DNA from: Neurospora tetraspora
Taxonomy: Eukaryota; Ascomycota; Sordariomycetes; Sordariales; Sordariaceae
Assembly: GCF_033439725.1 (NCBI RefSeq)
Contig: NW_026944388.1
Span: forward strand, 3,348,001 to 3,412,000
Reading direction: 5' to 3'
DNA length: 64,000 nucleotides
Of the stretch, positions 50,401 to 62,700 are shown in pieces; the stretch's first letter is position 1, and every line of letters begins with the position of its first letter. A program made the position numbers and the translations under genes. Below the pieces are notes generated by a model. That model had not been told where the DNA came from and did no database searches. It was given only the letters and a program-made list of their open reading frames with translations.

Positions 50401-50788
50401 ATATGTGCGGGCTTATTCGGCGCTGCTTTTTCTGGGTTATTGGTGGTGTTATTCCAAGACGGGTGGTTATGGACATCTGGGACTGAATTTTTTCGCCTTG
50501 CGAGTATCTGGATTCTAGGTAGCCTATGGCTCATGGGGGAACTCGCATGCTAAGGAAAGACACATCATTGACAGCATGACAATAAACGGCGCGGATATGG
50601 AAAATGATTTACTGTTGGGATTCTCATTCGGTCTCTATGGACGTGAAAGACGCAAACCCATTGCCCAAAACAACCAAATGTGATTTTCGATGCCATAACG
50701 CCCGCCCCATATATGTGACTTGAAATCTATCAAAGAGAGGAATGACCAACAGGGTATCAACCGGTCACAAGAAAACAAAGTCATGACT
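50401..50788. other. 3' gap between convergent uS13 and sdo1 genes
   Basis: 388 bp between two stop codons, holding both 3' ends. Nothing else recognised. Confidence 0.55.
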
Positions 50789-51736
50789 TTAATCTTCGTG
50801 AGTGACGGCCATATCCAGGACCTCTACTCTTCCCTGTCCCTTGGTCTCGCTTCCGATGAAGTCAGACAAGATCTTGAAAGCGCCGGGCTCTACGAAGCCC
50901 ACCATTTCCCACTCTTGGCCCATGACATCCTGGCTCTCAACCTGCTCGACGAAGCTGAGAATCTTGTCCTTGACCGTACCAGGCGCCTTCTTCTCTCCCT
51001 CCTCGCCATCCTTGTCGGCCTCCCCCTTGGGAGCCTTGACGGCCTGCTTGAGCACGTTGGTCGTGCAAGTAATGCGCAACCTCATTCTCGCCCTGGCAAC
51101 GGGTATGGGCTGGTGAGCGACAAGCGCCTTCATGGCCTCGAGCGCTTGTGACTTCGCGCTCTTGTTCGTCGATACACCGGTCCAGATGGGTAGGGACTTT
51201 GTAGGCTGGGGCTTGGCCTCGCCGCTCTCGCCCGTCGCCGGCGACGCCGCACCGCTCGCGGCCGCGTCCTTCTTCTCCTTCTCCTTCTCCTGCAGCTGAT
51301 GCGCCTGCGAGCTCAGCATGTCCAGCGCCTTGTCGATCATGCCCGTGGTGTACACCTTCTTGGTGCGCGGGTCGACCAGCTTGCTGGCGACGATGGAGAC
51401 GACCTCGTTGTGGACGCGCTCCAGCTGCGCGCCGCGCTCCTTCTCGCCCACCTGCATCTCGCCCTTTTTGAGGATCTCGAGGATGATGTCATTGACCGAG
51501 GTATCCTTGCCGAAGGCCTTTTGGAGGTCGGCCGTCGGCGCCGTCTGGCCCTTGGACACGTTCAAAAAGACGTTGGGGATCTGCAGGACGTTGTCGAGAT
51601 CGGTCTCGATGCCGGAGCGCCATTCGAGCACTTTGTTCTTGTAGCAGGCGACCTCGAACCGCTTCTTGCCCTTTTTGAGTCGGACGAGGGAGACGTTGGT
51701 CAGTTTGATCTGGTTGGAGGGTTGCTGGATCGGCAT
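50789..51736 (-). CDS. sdo1: SBDS/Sdo1 ribosome maturation protein
   Basis: Works with the GTPase Efl1 to release eIF6/Tif6 from pre-60S subunits. Single exon, 315 residues. Domain I (residues ~10-95) includes LTNVSLVRLKKGKKRFEVACY, NKVLEWRSG and the conserved LQIPNVFLNVSKGQ. Domain II includes DPRTKKVYTTGMIDKALDM and NKSAKSQALEAMKALV. Domain III follows (VARARMRLRI). Compared with yeast Sdo1 (~250 residues) it carries two insertions: a Lys/Glu/Ala-rich one at ~146-190 inside domain II and an acidic one at ~233-255 in domain III. Both look like disordered loops. The start is the only Met before the conserved block. It is convergent with the uS13 gene, also a ribosome-linked function, which may be coincidence. 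Confidence 0.95.
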   Translation of the reverse strand: MPIQQPSNQIKLTNVSLVRLKKGKKRFEVACYKNKVLEWRSGIETDLDNVLQIPNVFLNVSKGQTAPTADLQKAFGKDTSVNDIILEILKKGEMQVGEKERGAQLERVHNEVVSIVASKLVDPRTKKVYTTGMIDKALDMLSSQAHQLQEKEKEKKDAAASGAASPATGESGEAKPQPTKSLPIWTGVSTNKSAKSQALEAMKALVAHQPIPVARARMRLRITCTTNVLKQAVKAPKGEADKDGEEGEKKAPGTVKDKILSFVEQVESQDVMGQEWEMVGFVEPGAFKILSDFIGSETKGQGRVEVLDMAVTHED

Positions 51737-53194
51737 TTTGGCGGTGGTTGTGTGGTTGTCGCGAAAGAGTACGGATTGGTGAGTTCGGCGGTATCGATTC
51801 TCCGGGAAATGGAGCTGTTAGGAATGGATTCGAAGGTGGTAACAATCGGTTATATAGGATGTTTGAATAGCTTTCTTAAACAGCTGTTATGTTTCAAGAA
51901 ATCGGGCATACAGGTTGACTTCCTGGAGTTTCTCTGCCCGTAACAGATAACGATATGCCCGTGGAGCACAAATTCTTGGTCTCCGCAACTTTTCTCTGCT
52001 GCAGAGCCCGGGCCTTGAAAGTCTGCCCCGCCTGCCCGCCGAGCCCGGCCGCCCAGTCTGATGGGCCGCCCCATCGGCTCCCTAGGCCGAATGACGATTG
52101 ACGGCGGGCAAAAAGCGGGCTCTGGAGTCAAGCATGCGAGTTCGTGAATTCCATTTGTCCGTCGGATGAGTCAGTGGGTCTTCTTGTTATCGATACCACA
52201 ACATCTCGCTTGGAGACGGGTTTGTCCGATATTCAAGATGATAAAGTCTGACGCAAAGTGATGCCTCTTCAGTCTCGAAGACCGGGAATGTAGATTGAAC
52301 TCATTCATTGCACAAGGGATTCTTATAACTAGCCATTCCACATATCCTCTGAAGCTGGCGCCTATTTGAGCCGAACGTGCCAGGAAAGCAGCACAAAATC
52401 ACCGTTCGTCTGATATCTTCCAGGGATGGGTATCGCGTTGCATAATGCGCGATTCATGAGGATTATTGGAGTCCCGTCAAGGATTCTCATCTCCTCCCGG
52501 GAACAACACTCTCCTATACCCAGAGTTGGGAGTATCAGATATGGACAATTTATCAGCAACGAGAAGGAAATGAGTGAGCAGGATGTGTGGGAAATAAATG
52601 CAACGGACAAATGCAACGGACTTCCGTAGTCCTTCGGCGTGCGAGCATTGCATTTATTCATCACACAACCTGGTGAGCTGTGCTCGGGCGGTGGACATGG
52701 AGTTGCATCGAGGCGACCTTGTTGGAGAGGTTGAGACAATGACGAAGCTTATCAGACATGAGGGGCTGACAGGTTGATTGGCGCCACGTCTTGAAGTCAA
52801 ACCGTACAAGAAAATAATAGCTAGACATGGCGGTGAAAGCCTTATGGGCGGCTTCTCACCAGCCGTTTGGTGATTATTTTGTCTGGCTGATCGGCTAGGC
52901 GTCCGTTCTCGTGACCAGCGTGACCGCCCTGGCACCCTGCAAGGTACCTGACCAATACCCAGGCACGCACTCATGTGGCGGCGCAGCGTCTATCCAATCC
53001 CATGCCCGCTTTCCCCAAATCCTGGGGGTTTCTGCTGCATCCGCGTCCGGTGAAGCTCGGTTCCGGGCGTTGTACCTTGGCAGTTGTTGCCCATCCGTTT
53101 CCGTTATCAACCTCCTCCTCCTTCCTCTTCCTCTCTTCCATCTTCTTCTCATCATCCATCTTTATCACAACACCACACTCCTATCATCATCACA
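51737..53194. other. Divergent intergenic region, sdo1 / carboxypeptidase Y
   Basis: About 1.46 kb with both promoters. The 100 bp before the carboxypeptidase start (about 53090-53190) are strongly CT-rich, a typical leader. No other gene seen. Confidence 0.55.
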
Positions 53195-54926
53195 ATGAGG
53201 ATCTCGGCTTCAACCGTGCTCCTCGGGGCTGCCTCGGCCGCATCGGCAGCTTCGTTCCAGAACCAGGCCCAGCATGTCCTTGCCGACAACGTCCACAAGG
53301 CCCATGACGCCATCAAGCCCGTCGCCGACTCGTTCGCGCACACCACTCTCGAGAGCTTTGAGGAGGCCTTCAACGGCATGAACTCCCAGGCCAAGGCTCT
53401 TTGGGACGAGATCAAGCTTCTTGTTCCCGAGAATGCCTTCGATAAGCCTACCTGGTTCAGCAAGCCCAAGGCTGCTAAGCGCCGTAAGGACTGGGACCAC
53501 GTCGTCAAGGGCGCCGATGTCCAAAAGCTGTGGGTGAAGGACGCCGACGGCGAAAAGCATCGCGAGGTTGGCGGCCAGCTCGATAACTTCAACCTGCGCG
53601 TCAAGTCGGTCGATCCTTCCAAGCTCGGCGTCGACAAGGTCAAGCAGTACAGCGGTTACCTCGATGACGAGGCCAACGATAAGCACCTTTTCTACTGTAA
53701 GCCAATCACCTCGACTTTCCCGAAATAACAAAAGACATCGCGATGCTAACACCAACTGTCCAGGGTTCTTCGAGTCTCGCAACGATCCCAAGAACGACCC
53801 CGTCGTTTTGTGGTTGAATGGTGGCCCCGGCTGCTCTTCGCTCACTGGTCTCTTCCTTGAGCTCGGCCCTTCCTCCATTGACAGGAAGCTCAAGGTTGTC
53901 AACAACGAGTACGCCTGGAACAACAACGCTAGCGTTATCTTCCTTGACCAGCCCGTCAACGTCGGGTACTCGTACTCCGGCAACGCTGTCAGCAACACTG
54001 TCGCTGCCGGCAAGGATGTCTACGCTCTCCTTACCCTCTTCTTCCACCAGTTCCCTGAGTATGCCAAGCAGGACTTCCACATTGCTGGCGAGTCTTATGC
54101 TGGCCACTACATCCCTGTCTTTGCTTCCGAGATTCTCTCCCACAAGGATCGCAACATCAACCTCAAGTCCGTTCTCATCGGTAACGGCTTGACTGATCCT
54201 CTTACCCAGTATGAGCACTACCGCCCCATGGCCTGCGGTGAAGGTGGCTACCCCGCCGTTCTTAGCGAGAGCGAGTGCCGCAGCATGGACAATGCCCTCC
54301 CCAGATGCCAGTCTCTTATCCGTAACTGCTACGAGAGCGGCAGTGTCTGGTCGTGCGTTCCTGCCGCCATCTACTGTAACAACCAGTTCATCGGCCCCTA
54401 CCAGCGCACTGGCCAGAACGTCTATGACATCCGTGGAAAGTGCGAGGATGACAACAACCTCTGCTACAGCGCTCTTGGCTGGATCAGCGACTACCTGAAC
54501 CAGAAGGATGTCATGGATGCTCTCGGTGTCGAGGTTGAGGGCTATGACAGCTGCAACTTCGATATCAACCGCAACTTCCTCTTCCAAGGTGACTGGATGC
54601 AGCCCTTCCACCGTCTCGTCCCCGGCATCCTCGAGCAGATCCCTGTCCTCATCTATGCCGGTGATGCCGACTTCATCTGCAACTGGCTCGGCAACAAGGC
54701 TTGGAGCGAGGCCCTTGAGTGGCCCGGCAAGAAGGGCTTCAACAAGGCCGAGCTTGAGGACCTCTCTCTTCCCAAGGCTGACAAGGAGTACGGCAAGGTC
54801 AAGTCCTCCGGAAACTTCACCTTCATGCAGATCTACCAGGCTGGCCACATGGTGCCCATGGATCAGCCCGAGAACTCGCTTGACTTCCTCAACAGGTGGT
54901 TGGGCGGTGAGTGGTTCGAGCAGTAA
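53195..54926 (+). CDS. cpyA: Carboxypeptidase Y (vacuolar serine carboxypeptidase), two exons
   Basis: Vacuolar exopeptidase (S10 family) made as a preproenzyme. Exons 53195-53696 and 53764-54926 give 554 residues. A signal peptide covers about the first 17 residues ([17 protein letters not shown]). A propeptide precedes the mature enzyme; a dibasic-rich stretch ([11 protein letters not shown]) lies near residues 90-100. Mature-domain signatures are [28 protein letters not shown] and the nucleophile elbow GESYAGHY (Ser278). The catalytic Asp lies in AGDADFICN (~467-470) and His529 in [10 protein letters not shown]. The single intron (67 nt) splits the codon for Trp in [11 protein letters not shown], the usual substrate-strand motif. 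The ATG context is CACAATGAG. The long open frame on the opposite strand is a codon-bias shadow. Confidence 0.97.
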
Positions 54927-57143
54927 GCGCTTCATGGCGTAACAGGAAACCCGCAACCGGAAAGCGGATCTTATGAGTGTATGATGGATAATGATCGATA
55001 AGGGATTGGTTTGGATTACGACAAGGGCATGTGTATACAACTTGGCTAGTGTCAGAGCTCGCGTCTGTTTGATGGTTCAGACAGGACACAGCGTGGCGTA
55101 ATGGGACAGCATGATTTCCTTTCATTGTCAACAGCTCGTCACAGGAGTAGTCTTTGATAGTATTACAACATTCAAGTATTCGCTAAGTTCATGGACACCA
55201 TTTCTGACAGTCCACCTGAACAGTCAAGTATGAACAGTCAAGGTGTTGAAGTGTGTACAGTGACCAAGTAGGCGCAGAGGTTTGTCTCTTGCTTACAGTT
55301 TCACTATCAGAGGCATATTTGCACGACTTGGTTGAATCCGCCTCCACTTTCAAAACCGATATGTTCCTATTGTAACCATTGTCCTTGGTGTTCGTGTAAG
55401 AAACGAACGAGGCTTTATCTAGGGGCAAGTAACCACTTCTCAGCCAAAGACCAAGCAAGTCTCCTCTTAATCTTACCCGCGGAGGTGTTGGACATTGCTG
55501 TCCTGTGTCCATAGAGGCAAGTGTGCTTACCTAGCAGTAGCTGTCTGGCTTTCCGAGGAATTTCAGAAGTGGTTGGGTATAAGAATAAACGCATATAAAT
55601 ATCTTGTGGTTGGAGAATTTTCCTGATACCGGCATGCGTTCGTCTCACACGAACGAGACGAGCAGCTACATTGACAGAGGCAGAGGCTGCGAGCAGAAAA
55701 AAGGAGTCAAGCAAAGTTAGATGGTAATTTCATATACCATTCTGTTTTTTACGATATTTGGTTCACTGGCAACCACTCAGCTCAGCTCAGCTCAGCTCGG
55801 CTCAACTCAACTCTTCCTCATTTCCTCACACACAAAGATATTGACTGGTTCAATCAAGAGGGAGGGGCACGGCACGTAGGAGGATGATAGGAAATAACAA
55901 TGTTGGTGGGTGGGTTGGGGTATGTTGAAGTGAGAACTGAACTCCGGGAAGTCTAAGCAGCTAGTAATGTTGTGATGATAATCCAATGACGATGAGCCCG
56001 AACCAAACCAAGCCAATGAAGAAACGATGGAACAGAAAGAAAGGGAAGAACAAGAAAGAAAGAAAGAAGTAACGAAAGGAAACCAAAAAGGAGGTATCAT
56101 GTTGAAGGTCAAGAAAGGTAAACAAGAAGAGGAAAAAAAAACACACGAAGAAGTGATAAGAATGAAGCAAGTCCCATGTAAACCTCTAGTAATACACTGA
56201 CACAACTGAAGGAGAATTCGCGAGTTTTCTTGTTTCCTCGGATGAGCCCAGAATAGAGTCGAGTCTTGTCTTTTGTTTTTGTCTCGCTCTTGGGGGGGAA
56301 GGAATGGTAGTAGTAAAACCTCCTATAAAAGAACAGAGGCAGACAAAAAAAGTGTGTGTGAAACACACTCGGAAAGAAGAATGAATAACCAACAAGAAGA
56401 AAAAAAAGAAGCCCAATGGTAAATGCTCTCTCTCCTTCTCCCATTTCCCCCTCCCTTTGCCTTTCCTAATCATGTGTATACGTATGTAATTTCGCCGGTG
56501 CATCCTTTCCTAATCCCAACCAACTCGATCAATCAATAATCATAAATGCATCTTTTCTCCCCATCCCCTTACTGTCCCAACCTAATGATGAGCAACCGCA
56601 TGTGAATAAGAGAGGTTTGTGTATTGGTCCACAAACCCATCTAGAACAAATCCTCTCCCCTCCGACTGGGAGACGACACTGACACTCCTTATAATCTTTG
56701 GGCGTCCAGTAGGCCAGTGTCAACCAATATCGATGCCGATTGAGAGGGCTTATAGACGGTATCTAAGACTTGCGGAGCCAATGATGGATGGGCCACAGGC
56801 TGGCGTTCCGTGAGAATCTCGCGAACCCGAATCCAGAAATTGCACCCGGGCTCAGCAGCGGCGGTGTTATGAGGGTAGGCGTCTCGACAACACCCCAAAG
56901 ATAAGATCGATAAGGAGATACTATGCGTCACCGTCATCAGATCCTTTTGCGGTATCATCGATATTGCTCGACCTACAGCGGAAAGCTTCATGAGCCGCTG
57001 GATCTAGGCCTCCACTTCTTTGCGCGCTTGACAATATCGGGTGAAGAATCCGAGAGCGTAGCATCGTTATCATCTGCCGGGACGACAAGCATGCTGCCTT
57101 GTTTCGGAGGCGGCGACGAAAGCCGAAGCAGAGAGATGGCACT
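54927..57143. other. 3' intergenic region between carboxypeptidase Y and the phosphodiesterase gene
   Basis: About 2.2 kb between convergent genes, with no coding gene recognised. It contains a pentanucleotide repeat (55776-55810) and a long purine-rich tract on the plus strand (roughly 56030-56160 and 56380-56420), which is CT-rich in the direction of the phosphodiesterase transcript and may belong to its 3' end. Confidence 0.5.
55776..55810. repeat. CTCAG pentanucleotide repeat
   Basis: Four perfect CTCAG units (55776-55795), then CTCGG and two CTCAA units: seven units of five bases. A simple sequence repeat in non-coding DNA. Confidence 0.85.
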
Positions 57144-59710
57144 CTATCCCATCGAATCTGCTGACCTTTCGGGGCTTGCGGGGCATGATGTCTTTCCCTT
57201 CTTCGATTTGGTAAACGAAGAAAATTTGGACGAGAACTTGTTTTTGAGACCCATCAGGCTCCCCTTCTTCTTAATCGTTTTGCCGTTGCCGGTGTCTTGT
57301 TCTGGTTTCAGATATTCCTGTCCTAATGTCGATCCGCAGCCATTCATGTGACCGTTTCCGTTAGACATATTATCTTCGTCATCGCTTATAAAATGATCGA
57401 GTTTTTCGTTCACTTGCAGCTGATCTCGGTGCGAAGACATTTTGGTCGCCTCAGGAATCGCAGTCGGAGAGTCTGGCGCTGTGACGGTCGTCACAGGAAC
57501 ACCGACAGATTTGTCCATCGAGTCCCTGCTGATGATGCTCGTGCCCTGCGTACTAGGCGAGAGCGGCATCTTGCCCGTCGTCGCGCTGTTTGCCTGCGAA
57601 CCCCACTCTCCCGAGCAGGGTGCTGAGCTGCCTTCGGTCGCCTCACTGCACCGCTGGCGGTTCGATCCGTGTAACCCGGCACCTCCACGGGAGAAGTCGG
57701 TGGTCGTAAGACTAGGAAGCACACCGTTAGGTCTTCCATTGAGGGCGCTCTTTTCTGTCGGGGGCTCCGAATCGCATTTCGGCGGGGGGCTATGTTTAGA
57801 GATGCCAGGTTGATTTTCCATCGTCGATCCTGCCGAGGGGAGTAGGAGTTGATTCTCAAAGTGAGTGAGGTTCAGTTCCATTTCGTCAACGGAGCACTGT
57901 AGACCGGGCAAGATATCTGCCACGCCTCGGAACAGAGGGAAGGCAAACAATTCCATGAATTTTAGCTGGGACCTGATCCGGCCGTCGAGATTCGTCGATG
58001 GTGGAGCGATAAGTGCCGTCTTTTGACCCATATCCCCCTCAATCTGAGTCTGCAATAAGAGTTCGTCATTCAACAGGTGCATCCACTGTACACCGATATC
58101 GTGTCTCCGTGCGACGTTACTGATATCAGCGCACTTGATTATAAGAGCGCACACTAGCACCCTCGCCTCATCGACAGCCTTCTCATTCCATCCGTCAAGA
58201 TCAGGTTTTTGAGCTTGAAGTTTTTGCAAGTTTCCGAGTTTTGCCATGTAGTCGAAATGAAGGGCCATATCCGTAGCCAGGATACAACTGATCATCAACG
58301 TGCGCAGACGCCTATTCTCGTAAAATATCGGCCAATGTCGCTTGAGAATCTGGCAGTAGCTGGTGCTGTGAAAATTCTCCAGTACTGAGCGATCGTTGTA
58401 CAGCTCCGCGAGAGGCGCTCGGGCCTCGACCAGAAAGCCGTTGTTGACACCGGGATGCAAAACATCGTGACCAATGGCAGTAAGGAGGAGGGTGAAGGCT
58501 TCTTCCGGACCTATTGAGGGTGTCGTAGAGGATTTTGCGATTGGGTTTGTATGAGTGCCGTTGACGTTTGGATAAGGGGGCAATGCGCCAATCCGGAGCA
58601 GCTGGTGAAAAGTTGCCTGTAGAACATCGATAACATGTCGAAAGTTGTGGTATGGCACAAAACCCATATAAGCAGCCCGACAAGCTTTGAGGAAATTCTG
58701 CAACTGCGTGGGCGAGATGCGAAATGCCTTTAGCTCCGGCATGGATAAGGCATGGTTTAGTGTAAGTTCGGCTGCGACTATCAGCTCGTCGTTGTCAAAC
58801 TTGTGAGCATCGAAATGCCATGTGCTGATGGCACGGGAGATCTCAGCTCGCTTCTCTGGGCACACCGAGACATTGGCCTTATAGATCTCATCATCTCTGT
58901 CGTCCTCCGTGCTGCAGATCTTCTTAATCAGACTCTCCACCAGGTATTCGCGAAGATAACCATACGGCCGGGTATCGTTGAACACAGCAATCAGCGATCG
59001 TTTTCTGCCCTTACGCACATCCGCCAATGCTTGTTTCCTCGAGAGAGCGTCCTTGTAAGCGTAATATGCCCTGTCTTGAATCACTGTGATGCTCTTAGCA
59101 TTCAGGGGACCCGATAGGACTGCCTTGGCCCCAAAGTCGATACATTGTTGTCGCATCCTCGTCCTATCGGCCCCACTGACGTTGTTCATGGCGTCGGGTA
59201 ATTGGATAAGTGGGACAGATATAACCTGCTCGTAGAGATGGCGAGCACGAGCTTCGGACTCGATCTTCTTGAGTAACGAGAGGCCGTACGAGTTGCCATC
59301 GTGGCTCTCGTCCCTGCGTTCATTCGGAAATTGGGCCGGGAAGAACTGCTGGTAAGGGGTGTCTAAGAGGATAATCGTTGGTTGAAGATCGGCCTCGTGG
59401 TCTTCTTGGGGCTTGAGCCAGTGGGACATGCAGGCACCCTCAGTGCTGCACAAGTAAGCTGCATCCAACTGTTAGCACAAAAGGTCGACATGAAGGATGG
59501 ATATCAGCGGCCCCGCAAACCTTCTGGAAAAACTTCCAAAATGCACTTCACTGTGTCGGCAATGCATTCTGGTTCCGTCTTTGCAACATCCTCGTCCAAA
59601 TGTCTAGCGCTTCGTTGAATGCAGCGGTCCTCGGACACTGAGCGGTTGACGTATATAACACGGTAGTGGATATCTTCCATGGCAACTTGTGGTTCCTCCA
59701 TGATGTCCAT
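57144..59710 (-). CDS. pde2: Class I 3',5'-cyclic nucleotide phosphodiesterase, two exons
   Basis: High-affinity cAMP phosphodiesterase of the Pde2 type, hydrolysing cAMP to AMP and so limiting protein kinase A signalling. Exons on the minus strand: 59710-59521 and 59458-57144, 834 residues. The intron (62 nt) has branch GTGCTAAC and acceptor TGCAG. The start has a strong context (GTCAACATGG). The catalytic domain is intact: metal-binding HNFRH (334-338) followed by Asp341, then IGHDVLHPGVNN (His394, Asp395), and LIIKCADISNVARRH later. The N-terminal ~250 residues form a regulatory-looking region typical of fungal homologues. The last ~200 residues are Ser/Pro-rich and end in a strongly basic segment. 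In Neurospora I recall the aconidiate gene acon-2 being such an enzyme; I cannot verify that this is it. A CT-rich leader seems to lie at about 60290-60480 on the minus strand. Confidence 0.93.
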
Positions 59711-62700
59711 GTTGACTCTTGGTAGTGACCAGTCTCCTGCGACTGCACTCTTGTGCCAGAAAAAGATGATTGATCAAAACCACAACCTTGGATGCTTGGG
59801 TTTCTTGCCGACGCACCGAAACTAGCCAATGCTTGTTTTTAGCCTCGGGGAGAGGGACCCGAAATAGGCCAAGACGACTCCGACAGCGTTTGGACGCCGA
59901 TGCCTCCTTTGACGCGACCACTAATTGGTATGATCCTTGATCGAGCTTCTCTCTTCCGAAGGCGAGACGATTGCGAGCGGTGCGATTGCGAGGGACGCAG
60001 GCCCCAAAGTCACAGCACGAGTTTCGAAAGTTGGCTGGAAATGCTGGCAGGCGATATTTGCGACAATGAAATACAAATCTGGGATTGCGATATCCGGCGA
60101 GTAGGGATGTTTCTCGAGGCGCTCAGGGAGGCGAAGAGACTGCTAAGGGCCGATCGAGGTCGAGTTGCCTGGCTGGTCGGGAATTAGAAACGCGACGCAC
60201 ACAAGGTCAAATTGAACAGAACGCCGGCGACGACGACATGCGCGTCTAGACGATTGTGCCGTGGATCGCGGGTAGTCGGTAATTGATGACATGTAACGGG
60301 TGGGTAGCGTGGTGGTCGTTGTCGTGCTTCAGGCGGACTGAGACTCGAGGGAAATTGGAAGACGAGAAGGAAGGATGGAAGAAACAAAAAGGAAGGATGG
60401 AATCGCCAAGGGCGGGCCTGGGAGGTGGCAGACATGGACGGGAGAGAAGAGATAGGGGAGAGCGTGGAAGGAGTTTGGAACTCGCTGCCTCTACAGTGAG
60501 AGGTGCTAACGGTAGCAGTATCCGTACTCGGTACACACACTGGGTAGGTGCAAAGGTACAGGTGCATGTACCTTGCTGTGGAAGTAGAGGGCAGGTACCT
60601 CTGGACAATGGGCAAAGAATGGGACGGGCCCAGGGACCCGAGTGTGGGCAAGGCCAGGTACCTTCCATCCTACCTCTAACTCCTACCAGGTCGAGGTAGC
60701 GGATAGCGGGCGGGTAGGTAAGGTAGCAGCAGGCAATGGACGGCCGATTATCAGGAAGATGGCAAGTGGAAAAGGCAGGCTCCCGTCACGGTCCCATGCT
60801 CCTTATCCGAAGTCGAAGGGGAAAGGGACGGGAAGGAACCTCAAGGCCAGCCCAGCGTCCATCCAACCTGAACATGAACCTTCAACAAGGGGGGGCCGGG
60901 GCGATGCTATATGTACGTACATTGGACAGGAGATGTTTGTTGTGGTCGATATTGGCTGCCACGGCGGCAGTGGTTGGAATATGACAAAGACAAGGAGGCC
61001 GGCGAGAAAAGGGAAAAGCCACGGCCCCAAAGGAGATGTGGTGGTTGCTCAATTGGTAACCGCAAATGTAATAAAATGGGAGAGGCTAGACCCGTTCGCT
61101 CATTGATAGGCATGGGTTTCCAAGGGCGGGGTTCGCTTCTTATACGTACTCCATCTATTTTTTTGCTGGTCTTTGGTCCAATTGGTTTTGGCTTGGGAGC
61201 TGGGATGACGCGCGAGCCTGGCGACCGAACACTGGTAGAAGCCGGCATGGAACCCATCCACGCAGCGCTGCACTAACGCTTTCGTTTCATCCACCGAACC
61301 TGCGCGGCATGGCACTCGGGTTGGCCGATAGCCCGTGGATCAGCACCCGCTAGGCCTGTCACGTCAAGATCAAAACATAAACAAGACGGAAGAAAAAAAT
61401 TGTTGAAAAAATGCCACACATTGCTTGGCGAGAGCGAGGTGTCTTGCGCGCGACAGCTCTTGCAAAGGGAAGCAGGCAAGGTCGATAGGGTCAAGTGGGT
61501 GTCGCCAGGTACCACAAGGTGACTTTTTAGATTGGGTGAGGGGGCCAGGGGGGGGTGGTTGAGTGCTGGGTACCTGCTCGGCCAAACCTCAAGTGAGGAG
61601 CGAATGGGAGGATGGCATGGGCGGGCAGAGCGCCAGCCAGGGTTGGCCGCCTTGCAACGGTTGGGGAAGCTGCTGCGCGAACGGGAAAGGTATCGCTGGC
61701 ACGACATTTCAGTGGCCCATCAGCGAACAGCCCCAGCTTCTGGCCGTCTTCGAGAAAAATCATCGAACGCGCTAACGCAGCCCACGATTATTTGTGTCCT
61801 CTTGAATGTGAACCCTCCCGCCCACCCGCACGCACAGCAACGCACCATTGAAGGCTTACCCGAGGCAGCTCTGCAGCATACTCTGCACCCTCACAGCACA
61901 CGACTTAACGCATTCTTGTCTGCGAGTGGACGCACCACAGATTGTCATGTCGCCGCAGGTCCCACGGCCGGGTTTCCTCTGTAGTCAGCGAATACGGTAC
62001 GGTGGTCGAGGTGGTGGTTCACTCGTCGGGTCACTGGTGCCGACCTTGACAGTGTGCGCTTTCCCTCTTCTTGACAGCTGGGCCGAAAACACGGACCCAC
62101 AAGGGGTGCAGCAAATTTGATCGTTGACCATCATGAATTCATGATTGCGAAAGCGGATTAGCTAACCCCCCGTGCCCCCGTAGAGACCCGTCCGCTGTGG
62201 CCCGTCTGGGCAATTGCTCTCCGTGGCCCGTGCAGCCGCTTCGAGTTCCACGACCTGGCTGCGGTCACTGGTCTGGGAGTGGTCTGTGTGGCCCTGGTGG
62301 CCTGCACGGCCCCACTGTCACATCTTATTCTCGAACGAAAGAACATTCTTCACTTCTGTTGGCCTTTCAGATGGCTGCGACACTCGACGTGCGCAACCTG
62401 TGGACTCGGTTGTGTGCCCGTTTTGCGGCAGGTACGACAGCTGGATCATCTGGATGCCCAGACGTGCCAGAGTCACCAAACATGCACAACCCAGGTCGCA
62501 TCACCAGGGGCAGCTGTGGTGTTTAATCAGAAGGACCACTAGCGCTGCCAAGGATTGTGGTCATCAATCATCGAAAAGCGGAAGGAACCGCACGCGTCCT
62601 TTTGTTAGCTGGGTACTCGTGGTATTCTGGACGAAATCTATCCCGAGCTATCCCAAACCTTATAAGGACCCATTGAAATGATTAAGCACTACGCTAGATG

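Noticed and set aside
53706-55040. 444-codon open frame antisense to carboxypeptidase Y
   Set aside because: It mirrors a strongly codon-biased conserved gene; its protein has no recognisable motif and the sense gene is certain.
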